A stretch of DNA of 64,000 nucleotides from Geobacter sp. Its GTDB lineage: Bacteria; Desulfobacterota; Desulfuromonadia; Geobacterales; DSM-12255. The notes beneath the pieces were generated by a model that saw only the letters and a list, made by a program, of their open reading frames with translations, did no database searches and was not told the DNA's origin. This document shows positions 27,151 to 36,363 of this stretch, piece by piece. The stretch covers positions 124,001 through 188,000 of the forward strand of contig WKKR01000005.1 in the NCBI GenBank assembly GCA_009684525.1. The letters are read 5' to 3'. Both the position numbers and the translations under genes were made by a program. Each line of letters begins with the position of its first letter. Position 1 is the first letter of the stretch.

Positions 27151-30100
27151 CTACCAGTTGGGATAATTTGTATTTGGATTTCCACGACCAGGCGGTGAAG
27201 GGTATCTATCGGTGCCAGGCGGTGGTTTCAACGGCTCTCTATCTTTAGACGGCTTAATATTCTGCACACATGAACTAAACTCATTATAACAGTCTTTAAT
27301 TTTTCCTTCTAACCCTGGATCTTGCGGGTCAATATCTGACATACAACAATCTAGATCTGCTTTACAACAGTATTTTTTTGCACCTTCTGAGTAATTACAC
27401 GCCCAGTCAGTTAATTTCTTGCATCCAGGCTTTTTACCACACCAAGAATATCTATCTGTTAATCCAGATGGATCGGTTCTATTGATTGGATTATTTGACG
27501 TGTATACATAGACGTTGATGCCTCCATTGAAGCCAATTGGGTCTTTTTGGATAAACCTCCCCTCCATCGGATCGTAGTACCTTGCGCGGTAGTAGTAGAG
27601 CCTAGTCTCCTTATCCCACTCCCTGGCGGTATAAGTGAAAGGCTGCTCGATACGGTTTTTCTGAGATTGCATATTCCCGAACGAATCATACTCATACGTC
27701 TGGATAACCCTGCCCGCTGAATCGGACAGGGCAAAGACGCTCCCCACCCCATCGGCGTGGTAATAATAGATTTTCCCATCCCGTTCCATCGCCAGTGGTT
27801 GGTCGATATTTGGGCCATGGACGTATTTCGTGGGCTCAGTTATTCGATTGCGCCCGTCGCCCGTGGTTTCGGTTTCGAGGATGATCGCCTGTCCGTCGTA
27901 GACGTAGGTGTGGATTACCTCATCATTACTCCGGCAATTTTCGCCCTCACGAATCCGTTTTTCAATCCTTCTGCCAAAGGGATCGTATTTGAAGGTGACA
28001 ATTGTCGCTTCGTGCCCGTGCTTCTTCTCCGCCTTGATCAACCGGTTTTCAAAGTCGAAGCTATACGACCATTTTCCGTTGCCATAACGATTGCCATCAT
28101 GGTCGTGCTGCTCGCCTTTGTTGTGCCCTTCTTGATGCAGCCGGGCTTTTTCAATCCGGTTGCCGTTTTTGTCGTAGCCAAATTGCAGATACCGCGTCGT
28201 GAGCAGTTCATTGCCCGGCCCGTAGGCGTAAGTCTCTTGGTCGTGTGGACCGGTTAAACGGTTACCAACCGGGTCGTAGCTGTAGTTTTCTGCTTTGTGC
28301 CCCTGCAGACCACCTCTACCGTGCGGCTTTGTCGGCAAGGCGCTCAACAACCGGTAGACCGGATCATAGCCATAGTTGAACGTTATATCCGGCTCTGCTT
28401 TTGTCAAGCGATTACCCACCTTGTCATGGGTATAGCTGAAGCTGTTGATGACCTTGCCGGTGGAGGTTTTGTGGATCAGGCTGGTGAGGTTGCTTTTAGC
28501 GTCATAGGTGTAGCTCGCTGTTGTGCCATTGGGATAGGTAAGTTTTGTCCGCCTGCCGAGCTTGTCGTAGCTGTAGCTGTATTGCCGTCCCCCGCCGTTG
28601 GTGATGCTTGCCAGTCTGCCGGTGTCATCATAGACATAGCTGACTACCGAGCCTTCGGGATAAATGGTCTTGGTCTTTCTGCCAGCGGTGTCGTAGGAAT
28701 ACTGAAGGGCTTTGCCGTTCGAATCGGCACTGCTCTGCATCCTGCCGGCCGCATCATAGCTGAATACATAGGAGATGTCCTTATTGGCAGCAGAGAGAAC
28801 ATTCCCCCTGGCATCATAAGTATAGGTCTCCTCGCTTCCGTCGGGATATGTCTTTTTCAGCAGCCTGTCATTGGCGTCGTAGCTGAGACTGATCGTGTTG
28901 CCGTTGGCATCGGTCTTGGCTGTCAGGTTCCCTTTTAGGTCGTAGGAGTAGCTGGTCGCGTTGCCCAAGGGATCGGTTTCCGTGACGAGCCTCCCGAGTT
29001 GATCATAGGTGTAGCGAGTGACATTGCTGTTGGCATCCGTGACACTCGTAAGTTTGTCGGTACTGCCACCGCAGGATGGACAGGCGCTGCCTCCATAAGC
29101 ATAGATGGTGACATTACCCATTGTGTCGACGATCTTGATGAGTTGGTTCTGGCTGTTGTACTCGTACTTGGTGACGTTGCCGTTGGCGTCGGTGCCGGAG
29201 AGTTTGTTGCCGTTGGCGTCGTAACTGATCATCCAGCTGTTGCCATTGGGATCTATTGTCTTGATCAGACTGTTCCTGGCATTGTAGACGAATCGCGTTA
29301 CCGCTCCTTCAGGATCGGCGATGGAAGCGACATTGCCCGCGTTGTCATAGTCGTAGCGGGTAATTGCACCACCGTTATCCGTAACGGCAACCAGATTGCC
29401 ATTCAAGTCATATGTGTAGCCGGTTATCACCCCTGAGGAATCAGTGATCTTGATAATGTTTCCCTTGGCATCGTATTCGTATTTCGTCGTCGCACCGCCA
29501 GGATCAGCCAGAGCAATCATGTTTCCTTTGTCATCATAGGTGTATGTAGTGACTCCCCCCAACGGGTCCGTAATGCCGGTTACCTGACCAAAATTGTTGT
29601 ATGTGTACCGAGTTGTCTGATTGAGGGCATCGGTACTCGTGAGCATATTTCCCCTGGCATCATAAGTTGCTGTGGTGGTCGAGCTGTCCGGGTAGGCAGT
29701 GGATGTCCGGTTCCCGGCGACATCGTAAGTGTAGTTCGTCACGCCCCCCTGCGGATCGGTCTTGCTGCTGAGGGTGCCTTTCAGAGTATCGTAGGTGTAC
29801 ATCCAGACTCCGCCATCCTTTTCAGTGAATGTGCTTGATCTCACCGCATCGGTTGTCAGGGGATAGGCGATGTCCCTGGTTCTCCCCTCGGAATCAACGG
29901 ACGAGATCACCCGCTGTCTGTCGTCGTAAGCGTAGCTGGTAACAGTACCCACCGGATCAGTCTTGGTGAGCATGTAGGCGTTGTCGTCATAGGTGTACTG
30001 CCAGGTGGCACTATCAGGCAGTGTAATGCCGGACAAGGTCGCCCCGACAGTAAAGGAGTAGACATTACCGGCTTGATCGGTAACCGAAACCAGATGGTGT

Positions 30101-31320
30101 GCTGAATCGTAGGTGAAGTTGGCGGTTCGACCAAAAGGATCGGTTACAGCTGTGAGGTCGTCACTGCCATAGGTGAAGGTTAAGGTATTGCCATTGCGAT
30201 CGATGGTGGTGACGAGTTTTCCATCGTCGGAGAAGGCCAATGCCTGGCCGTCCTTTTCAGTCAGGGTAAAAGTGCCATCTCCATTCTTTGCCAACGTCGC
30301 ATAATTGCCAGCCTGGGGGGCATATGCACCATTTGTCAGCGTGAAATAGTCGTATTTCATGTCCCCCTTGGAGATCAGCACCGAACCGTCGGGATTCTCT
30401 TTGAGAGAGATGTCATAGTTGTGGCTCCAACCGCGACCGAGAGTGCCGTCATGGGGATCGAGGCTGTTGTAATAGAGGGTAAGCCCCAAGGGGAGACTGC
30501 CACCTTGAGTGCTGAAAAGGTTCTGGGAGTGGTTCAGGTTGCCGCTGGGCATATGAGCAGAAGATCCAAACTGCACATAAAGACCGCACTGGCCGTCAGG
30601 GGGAGGGATCACCGCGAAGTTGATGGTTTTGCTGTCACTGCATTGGCCGTCGGCAGTTGTAGCGGTAAGGGTTGCTGAATAAGACCCGGGCAACACAACC
30701 GTTCCATCGCCCTTTTTACCATCCCATGTTGCGTTTACGGAATTACCACTGCCGTTAAAGGTCTGATCAAGCACGGAAAGGGTCCAATATATGGCTTGGT
30801 CTGAAGTATCATTGATTGTGCTGCTGAAGTTGATAGAACCTCCACTAGAGGGAGTAAATGTTGAACTTGGAGATATCCTGAATGACTCAATACCCAAACT
30901 GCATGCATCAAATACTGCTGATATTTTATCCATCTTAAAATTCACATATTCAGCACTTGCAGCAGGGAGCAACGTGAAATAATCTCCACTGCCTTCGTCA
31001 ATGGTGAACTCACATTTTACTTGTCCCTGCCAAAAATAATAGCCTGCCGAATCCTGACGGCCTGAATAATCAACCGAAATCACCTGCGGAATCGCCTCAT
31101 TGATAGTAAAATTATTAAATGAAGCATTAGTTTTGGATTTTACTACAAGCTCCCCTTCTATTGTAAGTTTTCCTTTACCGTCTCCCTGCCTATTTAGCTT
31201 CAGCATCATAGGACTATTGTAATATGATTGTGTTATAGTATACGTCCCAGGTGTTGTATCAAGAGAGCAATGCGCGCACATAGTTGTTTCGTTATTGGTA
31301 AGATCATCAGGAGTAGCCAT
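27151..31320 (-). CDS. RHS/YD-repeat polymorphic-toxin-like protein
   Basis: About 1389 residues from the ATG at 31320 (an alternative ATG nine codons upstream lies inside the hipA remnant). The N-terminal 270 residues include a FlgD-like/Ig-type stretch (WDGKKGDGTVVLPGSY), then dozens of YD repeats (YTYD..GN), a CPSCGG insertion mid-way, and the RHS core end motif RARYYDPMEGRF...DPIGF...DPSGL. After DPSGL comes a unique 102-residue tip with nine cysteines and a Pro-rich end. RHS shells enclose a toxin released by self-cleavage. No signal peptide or VgrG/PAAR partner is visible. GC is clearly lower than in its neighbours, pointing to horizontal transfer. Confidence 0.88.
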   Translation of the reverse strand: MATPDDLTNNETTMCAHCSLDTTPGTYTITQSYYNSPMMLKLNRQGDGKGKLTIEGELVVKSKTNASFNNFTINEAIPQVISVDYSGRQDSAGYYFWQGQVKCEFTIDEGSGDYFTLLPAASAEYVNFKMDKISAVFDACSLGIESFRISPSSTFTPSSGGSINFSSTINDTSDQAIYWTLSVLDQTFNGSGNSVNATWDGKKGDGTVVLPGSYSATLTATTADGQCSDSKTINFAVIPPPDGQCGLYVQFGSSAHMPSGNLNHSQNLFSTQGGSLPLGLTLYYNSLDPHDGTLGRGWSHNYDISLKENPDGSVLISKGDMKYDYFTLTNGAYAPQAGNYATLAKNGDGTFTLTEKDGQALAFSDDGKLVTTIDRNGNTLTFTYGSDDLTAVTDPFGRTANFTYDSAHHLVSVTDQAGNVYSFTVGATLSGITLPDSATWQYTYDDNAYMLTKTDPVGTVTSYAYDDRQRVISSVDSEGRTRDIAYPLTTDAVRSSTFTEKDGGVWMYTYDTLKGTLSSKTDPQGGVTNYTYDVAGNRTSTAYPDSSTTTATYDARGNMLTSTDALNQTTRYTYNNFGQVTGITDPLGGVTTYTYDDKGNMIALADPGGATTKYEYDAKGNIIKITDSSGVITGYTYDLNGNLVAVTDNGGAITRYDYDNAGNVASIADPEGAVTRFVYNARNSLIKTIDPNGNSWMISYDANGNKLSGTDANGNVTKYEYNSQNQLIKIVDTMGNVTIYAYGGSACPSCGGSTDKLTSVTDANSNVTRYTYDQLGRLVTETDPLGNATSYSYDLKGNLTAKTDANGNTISLSYDANDRLLKKTYPDGSEETYTYDARGNVLSAANKDISYVFSYDAAGRMQSSADSNGKALQYSYDTAGRKTKTIYPEGSVVSYVYDDTGRLASITNGGGRQYSYSYDKLGRRTKLTYPNGTTASYTYDAKSNLTSLIHKTSTGKVINSFSYTHDKVGNRLTKAEPDITFNYGYDPVYRLLSALPTKPHGRGGLQGHKAENYSYDPVGNRLTGPHDQETYAYGPGNELLTTRYLQFGYDKNGNRIEKARLHQEGHNKGEQHDHDGNRYGNGKWSYSFDFENRLIKAEKKHGHEATIVTFKYDPFGRRIEKRIREGENCRSNDEVIHTYVYDGQAIILETETTGDGRNRITEPTKYVHGPNIDQPLAMERDGKIYYYHADGVGSVFALSDSAGRVIQTYEYDSFGNMQSQKNRIEQPFTYTAREWDKETRLYYYRARYYDPMEGRFIQKDPIGFNGGINVYVYTSNNPINRTDPSGLTDRYSWCGKKPGCKKLTDWACNYSEGAKKYCCKADLDCCMSDIDPQDPGLEGKIKDCYNEFSSCVQNIKPSKDREPLKPPPGTDRYPSPPGRGNPNTNYPNW

Positions 31321-31792
31321 TGTTAAGATTCCCAATGTTATTGACATGTACGTCGATCTTCATCGCCATACCGGATGCCAGACCGTAATGGGCATACACC
31401 CGTGTCGGAATCAGATCGTAAAATGGGGCCAGCACCGGGCCTTCCGGCAGGAGCAGGAGCGATATGTTTTTGGCATGGGCATCGGAGTTGCCGATCAGAT
31501 AGTTGAAGATCACCCAGTTCAACAGCGACAGCAGATCCTTCCCGGACGTCCTGCTGGTGTGCCGGACCAGGTCGAAACAGGCAGCCAGAGCCGGCCCTCC
31601 CTCGGTCTCGTACTTGAACTCGGGGTGAATGCGGAGCGCCTGACAGAAGTCTTCCTGATGCAGCCTCCTGATACCATCTCCGGATGCAACGCGATCGTAC
31701 CGTTTGACGATGAATACGCGGGAGTCGCCGTGTTAGTGGATGAATGAACGCGGCACATCGAGGCCGATTGCCTGAGCCAGTGCCATGCAGAT
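31307..31792 (-). pseudogene. hipA-like kinase remnant, truncated at both ends with an internal stop
   Basis: Read on the minus strand, ICMALAQAIGLDVPRSFIH then a TAA (around 31733) then HGDSRVFIVKRYDR... and the catalytic stretch NYLIGNSDAHAKN and LAPFYDLIPT, all in one frame apart from the stop. These are HipA-type Ser/Thr kinase motifs. Homology ends at GLASGMAMKI, exactly where the RHS gene begins, and the N-terminal two-thirds is missing at the other end. HipA phosphorylates glutamyl-tRNA synthetase in other bacteria; this copy cannot be functional. Confidence 0.8.
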
Positions 31793-31820
31793 TTATGTTA
31801 AATTACCAGCATAAAGTACA

Positions 31821-31876
31821 TGATCGTATACATTCGTCCATAAACTGATGCACTGGGGGCGAAATATATACGATCA
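31821..31876. repeat. Long inverted repeat upstream of the hipA remnant
   Basis: TGATCGTATACATTCG (31821-31836) and CGAAATATATACGATCA (31860-31876) are inverted copies with one indel and a mismatch, 23 bases apart. Possible operator of the lost hip operon or the end of a mobile element. Confidence 0.5.
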
Positions 31877-31964
31877 CATATTATTTAATAACCGGACAGG
31901 GAGCGAGACAACGTAGCGGCGGGTGAACTACCTGAAGAAACAATCCGTGAAAAACACTCTCAAA

Positions 31965-32011
31965 GAAAAACGGGGCAAAGGTCGCATAATCCGCTTGCGT
32001 ACCCTGCCCCA
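31965..32011 (-). terminator. Rho-independent terminator after the flavoprotein gene
   Basis: GGGGCA...TGCCCC outer stem with an inner CGCA/TGCG stem, followed on the minus strand by five T. Confidence 0.6.
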
Positions 32012-32043
32012 TTTCATGGACGACCCTCGACGTCGCTTGCGTC

Positions 32044-32619
32044 TTACGTGCAGATCCGTTTGAGCAACCAGGCCATGTTCTGCCCCAGGACCTGCATGGT
32101 CCTGACCCCTTCCTCGTCGGATTCGACCTGGCCGACCTCACGGCCGATGCCGATGTTCCAGTAGCTGGAACCGGGAATGATCATCTGGCCGATGGTGAAG
32201 AAGTGGTTGATGGTGTCGAAGGCGTGAATCGCCCCGCCCCGGCGGACGGCGACGACGGCCGCGCCGGCCTTGCGCCGGTAGAGGTCGCCGTTGGCCCGGC
32301 CGACCATGCCGCAGCGGTCGATGAGCGCCTTGGTCTCGGACGTGACCCCGGCAAAGTAGGTGGGGGAACCGATGATGATCCCGTCCGCTTCGGCCATCTT
32401 GGCGATGTGGCTGTTCATATCGTCGTCGACCAGGGCGCAGCGGCAGTCCTTGGTGGCAAAGCAGCGATAGCAGGCGGTGCAACCCCGAAGCGGCTTGCCG
32501 GCCAGTTGGACCAGCTCGGTGGTGATCCCTTCCCCTTCCAGGGCGCTAAAAACATGCCTGATCAGGAGCGAGGTGTTGCCGTCCCTGCGAGCGCTTCCAT
32601 TGAATGCGACTACCTTCAT
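32044..32619 (-). CDS. Flavodoxin-fold NAD(P)H-dependent FMN reductase / iron-sulfur flavoprotein-like
   Basis: 191 residues. FMN-binding FNGSARRDGNTSLL (6-19) and the SPTYFAG loop mark the flavodoxin-like reductase family. A compact cysteine cluster (CTACYRCFATKDCRC) follows at about 47-61, as in iron-sulfur flavoproteins that carry a [4Fe-4S] cluster next to FMN. Probably a cytoplasmic electron-transfer or quinone/nitro-reductase-like enzyme; the substrate is unknown. Four bases separate it from the CheX gene upstream, so they may be co-transcribed. Confidence 0.88.
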   Translation of the reverse strand: MKVVAFNGSARRDGNTSLLIRHVFSALEGEGITTELVQLAGKPLRGCTACYRCFATKDCRCALVDDDMNSHIAKMAEADGIIIGSPTYFAGVTSETKALIDRCGMVGRANGDLYRRKAGAAVVAVRRGGAIHAFDTINHFFTIGQMIIPGSSYWNIGIGREVGQVESDEEGVRTMQVLGQNMAWLLKRICT

Positions 32620-32623
32620 TGTC

Positions 32624-33127
32624 TTACCCCATGTAAACCATGACGCGGAATGAAATGGTCCCGTCCAGGGAACGGAACGGGATGGTGACGCCCTTGCACT
32701 GCACGTTCATGCTCGGCGCTTCGGCAGCGGGCTCGGGCGGCTCGCTGAGCGGCCTGATCTTGCCGGATACCACCAGCGGCAGCCCCAGGGCAACATGCCC
32801 GTACTGCTCGTGATACTTGGACTTGAAGACCCCGGCGATGTTGTTGGTGAGCTCGCCGACGGAGTCGCGGATCGACTCCTCATCCGGCTCGTCCATCATC
32901 AGGAGCTCCTTGGCGACCAGCAGCGCGGTCCCCTTCTCGGCGGTAAAGATGATATAGCCGACCCGGTCCCCGGCGATGCCGACGATGCCGACAACGTCCG
33001 AGTCCAGAGGCTCCACCTTCTTCTCCACCTTGCCGGCAAAGATCTCCATGTTCAGGTAGCTTTTGAAGGTGTCCTGGGTAGCGGACATGATGGTGAACAT
33101 GATCTCTTCAAAACTGATCGAACTCAC
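32624..33127 (-). CDS. CheX-type chemotaxis protein (CheY-P phosphatase family)
   Basis: 167 residues of the CheC/CheX/FliY superfamily. The phosphatase signature is ESIRDSVGELTNNIAG, with catalytic Glu 92 and Asn 95/96. CheX removes phosphate from CheY-P. A Pro/Glu-rich insertion near residues 128-138 is a small extra. It sits between a flavoprotein and an EAL-HDOD protein, away from any che cluster, so it may serve another receiver system. Confidence 0.88.
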   Translation of the reverse strand: MSSISFEEIMFTIMSATQDTFKSYLNMEIFAGKVEKKVEPLDSDVVGIVGIAGDRVGYIIFTAEKGTALLVAKELLMMDEPDEESIRDSVGELTNNIAGVFKSKYHEQYGHVALGLPLVVSGKIRPLSEPPEPAAEAPSMNVQCKGVTIPFRSLDGTISFRVMVYMG

Positions 33128-33235
33128 TATCCGGCTCCTCCCCTGCAGAAATGGATTTGTACTGACAGAAACGATACTACCAGATTATTCGGCAACCGCC
33201 AGCCAGGCGGGGCAAGCGATCGCCGTCGCCGGCCG

Positions 33236-34465
33236 TCACTCGATCAGGCGGCTGGACCACTTGATCGCCTCCACCTCGGCGGCCAGCAGCCGTTCGTTGC
33301 TGATCCCGAGCTTTTGCACCAGGTCCGAGGCCGAGGAAAAATCGTACTGTTCCAGCCGCTCCACAAGCGCCAGCAGGGTTCCCAGCTCCCCCTTCCGGTC
33401 GAGCAGCGCCAGATGGATCTCGTCGGAGAGGTTGAGCCCCTCTGCCAGCTCGGTCATCGGCACCCGGAAGAGGACGTCGAGGAGGGAGAGGACCCCGGCC
33501 ATGAACGCGGAATCGGCCTGGAGCCCGGGTGTGTTCCCTGCCCTCCCCTGCTCCAGGAGTTCCATCAGCCTGCCGCGCATGGCAGCGATCTCCAGCAGCG
33601 GGTTCTGCGATCCCCGTACGTCGCGACTGGCATAGATCGCCAGCTGCAGCCAGCGGAGCAGCTGCTCGCGCCCCAGGACCGTGATGGCATGCCGGACCGA
33701 GCTGATCTTCTGGCGCACGCCAACCCCGACGGAATTCACCAACCGCAGGAGGTTATAGGTCAGGTTGGGATGCCGGCGGAAGGTCTCCTCGATATGCGAG
33801 ATATCGTCATCGGCAAGCACCTGCTTGATCAGCTTGAGGATGATCGCTTCGCCGGGTTCGAGGCTGTTCTTGCGCAGCACCACGGGCCGGGCGAAATAAT
33901 AGCCCTGGAACAGGTCGAACCCCAGGTCCCGGCAGGTCTGGAACTGCTCTTCGGTCTCCACCTTTTCCGCCACCAGGGTCACTGACCAGCGACTGAAACT
34001 CTCCACGACCTGCCTGAGATCGTCTCTCCCCTTATTGAGCACGTCGATCTTGATGACATCCACCAGGGGGTAGAACGATTCCAGCCCCGCATCGAAGCAG
34101 TGATCGTCCAGAGCGAGGGTGAACCCCTTGGCCTTGAGTTCCTGGCAGCGCTGGACCACATCCTGGTCGTACAGCGGCACCGATTCGATCAGCTCGATCA
34201 CCACCTGTTCACGGGGGAGCAGTTCCACGCTCTCGGACATCAACAGGGGAGTGACCATGTTGATGTACCCCTTGTGACGCCCCAGAAGCCCCTGCATGCC
34301 GAATTCGGTCAGGGCCTCGTTGATGACGCTGGCGCAGGCCTGGAGATAATCGGTGATGTCGGCATGCTGGTGATCGCCGGCCCGGAACAGGAGCTCGAAC
34401 CCGACGATCCGCTGCTTCCGGTCGAGGATCGGCTGACGGCCTATGAACAGTTCCCGCTCACCCAT
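33236..34465 (-). CDS. EAL-HDOD (YuxH-type) signalling protein, EAL motif degenerate
   Basis: 409 residues. The N-terminal half is an EAL domain in which the signature reads FELLFR (residues 23-28) instead of EALLR; DDH and EKVET remain, so c-di-GMP hydrolysis is doubtful. The C-terminal half is an HDOD domain (residues about 205-400, PNLTYNLLRLVNS, ISSVRHAITVLGREQLLRWL). Such fusions in proteobacteria act as signalling scaffolds, sometimes sensing c-di-GMP. Minus strand, just upstream of CheX. Confidence 0.9.
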   Translation of the reverse strand: MGERELFIGRQPILDRKQRIVGFELLFRAGDHQHADITDYLQACASVINEALTEFGMQGLLGRHKGYINMVTPLLMSESVELLPREQVVIELIESVPLYDQDVVQRCQELKAKGFTLALDDHCFDAGLESFYPLVDVIKIDVLNKGRDDLRQVVESFSRWSVTLVAEKVETEEQFQTCRDLGFDLFQGYYFARPVVLRKNSLEPGEAIILKLIKQVLADDDISHIEETFRRHPNLTYNLLRLVNSVGVGVRQKISSVRHAITVLGREQLLRWLQLAIYASRDVRGSQNPLLEIAAMRGRLMELLEQGRAGNTPGLQADSAFMAGVLSLLDVLFRVPMTELAEGLNLSDEIHLALLDRKGELGTLLALVERLEQYDFSSASDLVQKLGISNERLLAAEVEAIKWSSRLIE

Positions 34466-34510
34466 ATGTATCTCTCTATCGGCAGGGGTATGCCGATCCT
34501 TTACGACCGG

Positions 34511-35815
34511 TCAACGTACCAGGTCGGACAGCACCAGAACGGTCCAGTAGGGGGAAGCCATCAGGATGACGATGGAGATGATATAGGAGGGGAAATAGTA
34601 GAGCCCGCTCCTGAAAACCGTACCGAGGGGTATCCCCGACATGCCGGATACCACATAGCAGCAGATGCCGATGGGGGGCATGATGGAACCCATGGTGGTA
34701 ACGATGGTGATCACCTGGCCGAACCAGATCGGATCATACCCCAACTGCGTGACCAGGGGGTAGAAGATGGGGAGTGACACCAGCAGGAATGCCAGGGCAT
34801 CCATGATGCAGCCGCCGATGATGTAGCAGATGAGGATCATCCAGAGCACCATCCAGTTGGGGAGCTGCAGGGTGCCGATCCACTCTGCCGTCTCGGCCGG
34901 CAGTCGGGTGACGGTGAGAAACTTGGCAAAGATGAGCGCCCCGGCCACGATCATGAAAACCATGCAGGAGATCCGCAGGGTGTCGATGAAGGCGCCCCCC
35001 AGCTTCTTCCAGGTCAGCTTGCGCCGCAGGGTGCAGATGACCAGGGCCAGGAAGCAGGAGACCGCCGCAGCCTCGGTGGCGGTGACCACGCCGGTAAAAA
35101 GGGCGTACATGATGATGCCGAACAGCACCAGGATGTCGATCGCCTCGGGCAGGGCCTGGAAACGCTCGCGCCAGCCGCTCTTCGGCCCGGCCGGACCCCA
35201 TTCGGGGTGCAGCCGGCAGATGACGACGACGGTGGCAAGGATCAGGGTCGTCAGCACCGCGCTCGGGATGACGTTGCCGAAGAAGAGCTTGCCGATGGAC
35301 TGGCCGGTATAGAGCCCGTAGACGACCAGGACGATGCTCGGCGGGATCAATACCCCCAGGGTGGCGCCGGCAGCCACCGACCCGGCGTTCAGGAGCGGAT
35401 GGTACTTGTATTCCTTCATCGCCGGGATCGCCACGGCGCTCATGGTGGCGGCGGTGGCGGTGTTGGAGCCACTGATGGCGGAAAAGGCGGCCGAGGCCAT
35501 GATGGTGGTCATGGCCAGCCCTCCCCGATAGTGGCCGAACCACTTGTACGTGGCAAAGTAGAGGCCGTTGTTGTAGCCGGCATAGTGAACAATCTCGCCC
35601 ACCAGGATGAAGAGCGGGATGACCGTCAGGCCGTAATTGGAAAAACTGGACCAGAGCTCGCTCCCGAGCATGGAACAGGCCGCGTCAAAGGAGGTGGCAG
35701 CGGCAAAACCGAAGAATCCCACCAGCATCATGACGAACGCCGCGGGTATCCGGAGGAAAAAGAGCATCAGGAGCATGACGCCAATGCCGGTTAAGCCCAT
35801 CATCGGACCGGTCAC
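34511..35815 (-). CDS. dctM: TRAP transporter large membrane subunit (DctM)
   Basis: About 434 residues and some 12 membrane helices. The start is taken as the GTG after AGAGAGGAT; a longer frame lacks a ribosome site. Typical DctM features: FVMMLVGFFGF, the SGSNTATAATMSAVAIPAMKEY region, and PPSIVLVVYG. It moves solute with sodium or proton co-transport. It is third in dctP-dctQ-dctM order and ends the cluster. Confidence 0.92.
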   Translation of the reverse strand: MTGPMMGLTGIGVMLLMLFFLRIPAAFVMMLVGFFGFAAATSFDAACSMLGSELWSSFSNYGLTVIPLFILVGEIVHYAGYNNGLYFATYKWFGHYRGGLAMTTIMASAAFSAISGSNTATAATMSAVAIPAMKEYKYHPLLNAGSVAAGATLGVLIPPSIVLVVYGLYTGQSIGKLFFGNVIPSAVLTTLILATVVVICRLHPEWGPAGPKSGWRERFQALPEAIDILVLFGIIMYALFTGVVTATEAAAVSCFLALVICTLRRKLTWKKLGGAFIDTLRISCMVFMIVAGALIFAKFLTVTRLPAETAEWIGTLQLPNWMVLWMILICYIIGGCIMDALAFLLVSLPIFYPLVTQLGYDPIWFGQVITIVTTMGSIMPPIGICCYVVSGMSGIPLGTVFRSGLYYFPSYIISIVILMASPYWTVLVLSDLVR

Positions 35816-35861
35816 AACAGATATCCTCTCTTTTCGGGCAGTATGGGGCAGAACAGGGCCG

Positions 35862-36344
35862 TCATTCCTCACCTTCCGCTTTGCGCAGGATGGCCCCGCA
35901 CATCTGGATGACCAGCACCAGGGTCAGCAGGGCAAAACCCGCGCTAACCCCGTAGACAAAGGGATAGTACTTAAGCTGCAGGGTTTCCGACAACTCGCCG
36001 CTCATGCGCAGGTTTTCCCCCCACCGGTAGACCTGCCACGAGGCGATGCCGAAGAGGAGAGCCGCCAGGCCGTCGCTCACAGCGTCGAGGAGCCGCTTGA
36101 TCAACGGCGGGAACCGGTCGGTCAGGATATCCACCATGATATGGTCCTTTCGCCGCTGGGTGTGGGCAAGGGCGCCGGCCGTCACCAGCGCCCCGAGAAA
36201 GGAGACGATCTCGTAGGTCCCGGCAAAGGGGATGTGGAAAAGGCGGAGCGCCACATTGCCGGTGGCGAGCAGCACCAGCAGCAGCAGGGCGCTGCCGCCG
36301 ACAACCATGAAGAAGCGGGAACAATAGCTGATCAGTCGGTCCAT
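35862..36344 (-). CDS. dctQ: TRAP transporter small membrane subunit (DctQ)
   Basis: 160 residues with four helices, near 9-28, 42-60, 82-104 and 128-150. The central RRKDHIMVDILTD segment is the DctQ signature. It pairs with DctM in the membrane. It lies 19 bases after the binding-protein gene. Confidence 0.92.
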   Translation of the reverse strand: MDRLISYCSRFFMVVGGSALLLLVLLATGNVALRLFHIPFAGTYEIVSFLGALVTAGALAHTQRRKDHIMVDILTDRFPPLIKRLLDAVSDGLAALLFGIASWQVYRWGENLRMSGELSETLQLKYYPFVYGVSAGFALLTLVLVIQMCGAILRKAEGEE

Positions 36345-36363
36345 GAAAAACCTTGCGCCGGAA

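Noticed and set aside
27600-30600. Many short repeats in the RHS gene considered as a CRISPR or satellite array
   Set aside because: They encode the YD repeats of one continuous reading frame, with varying spacing and sequence; no identical repeats with unique spacers.
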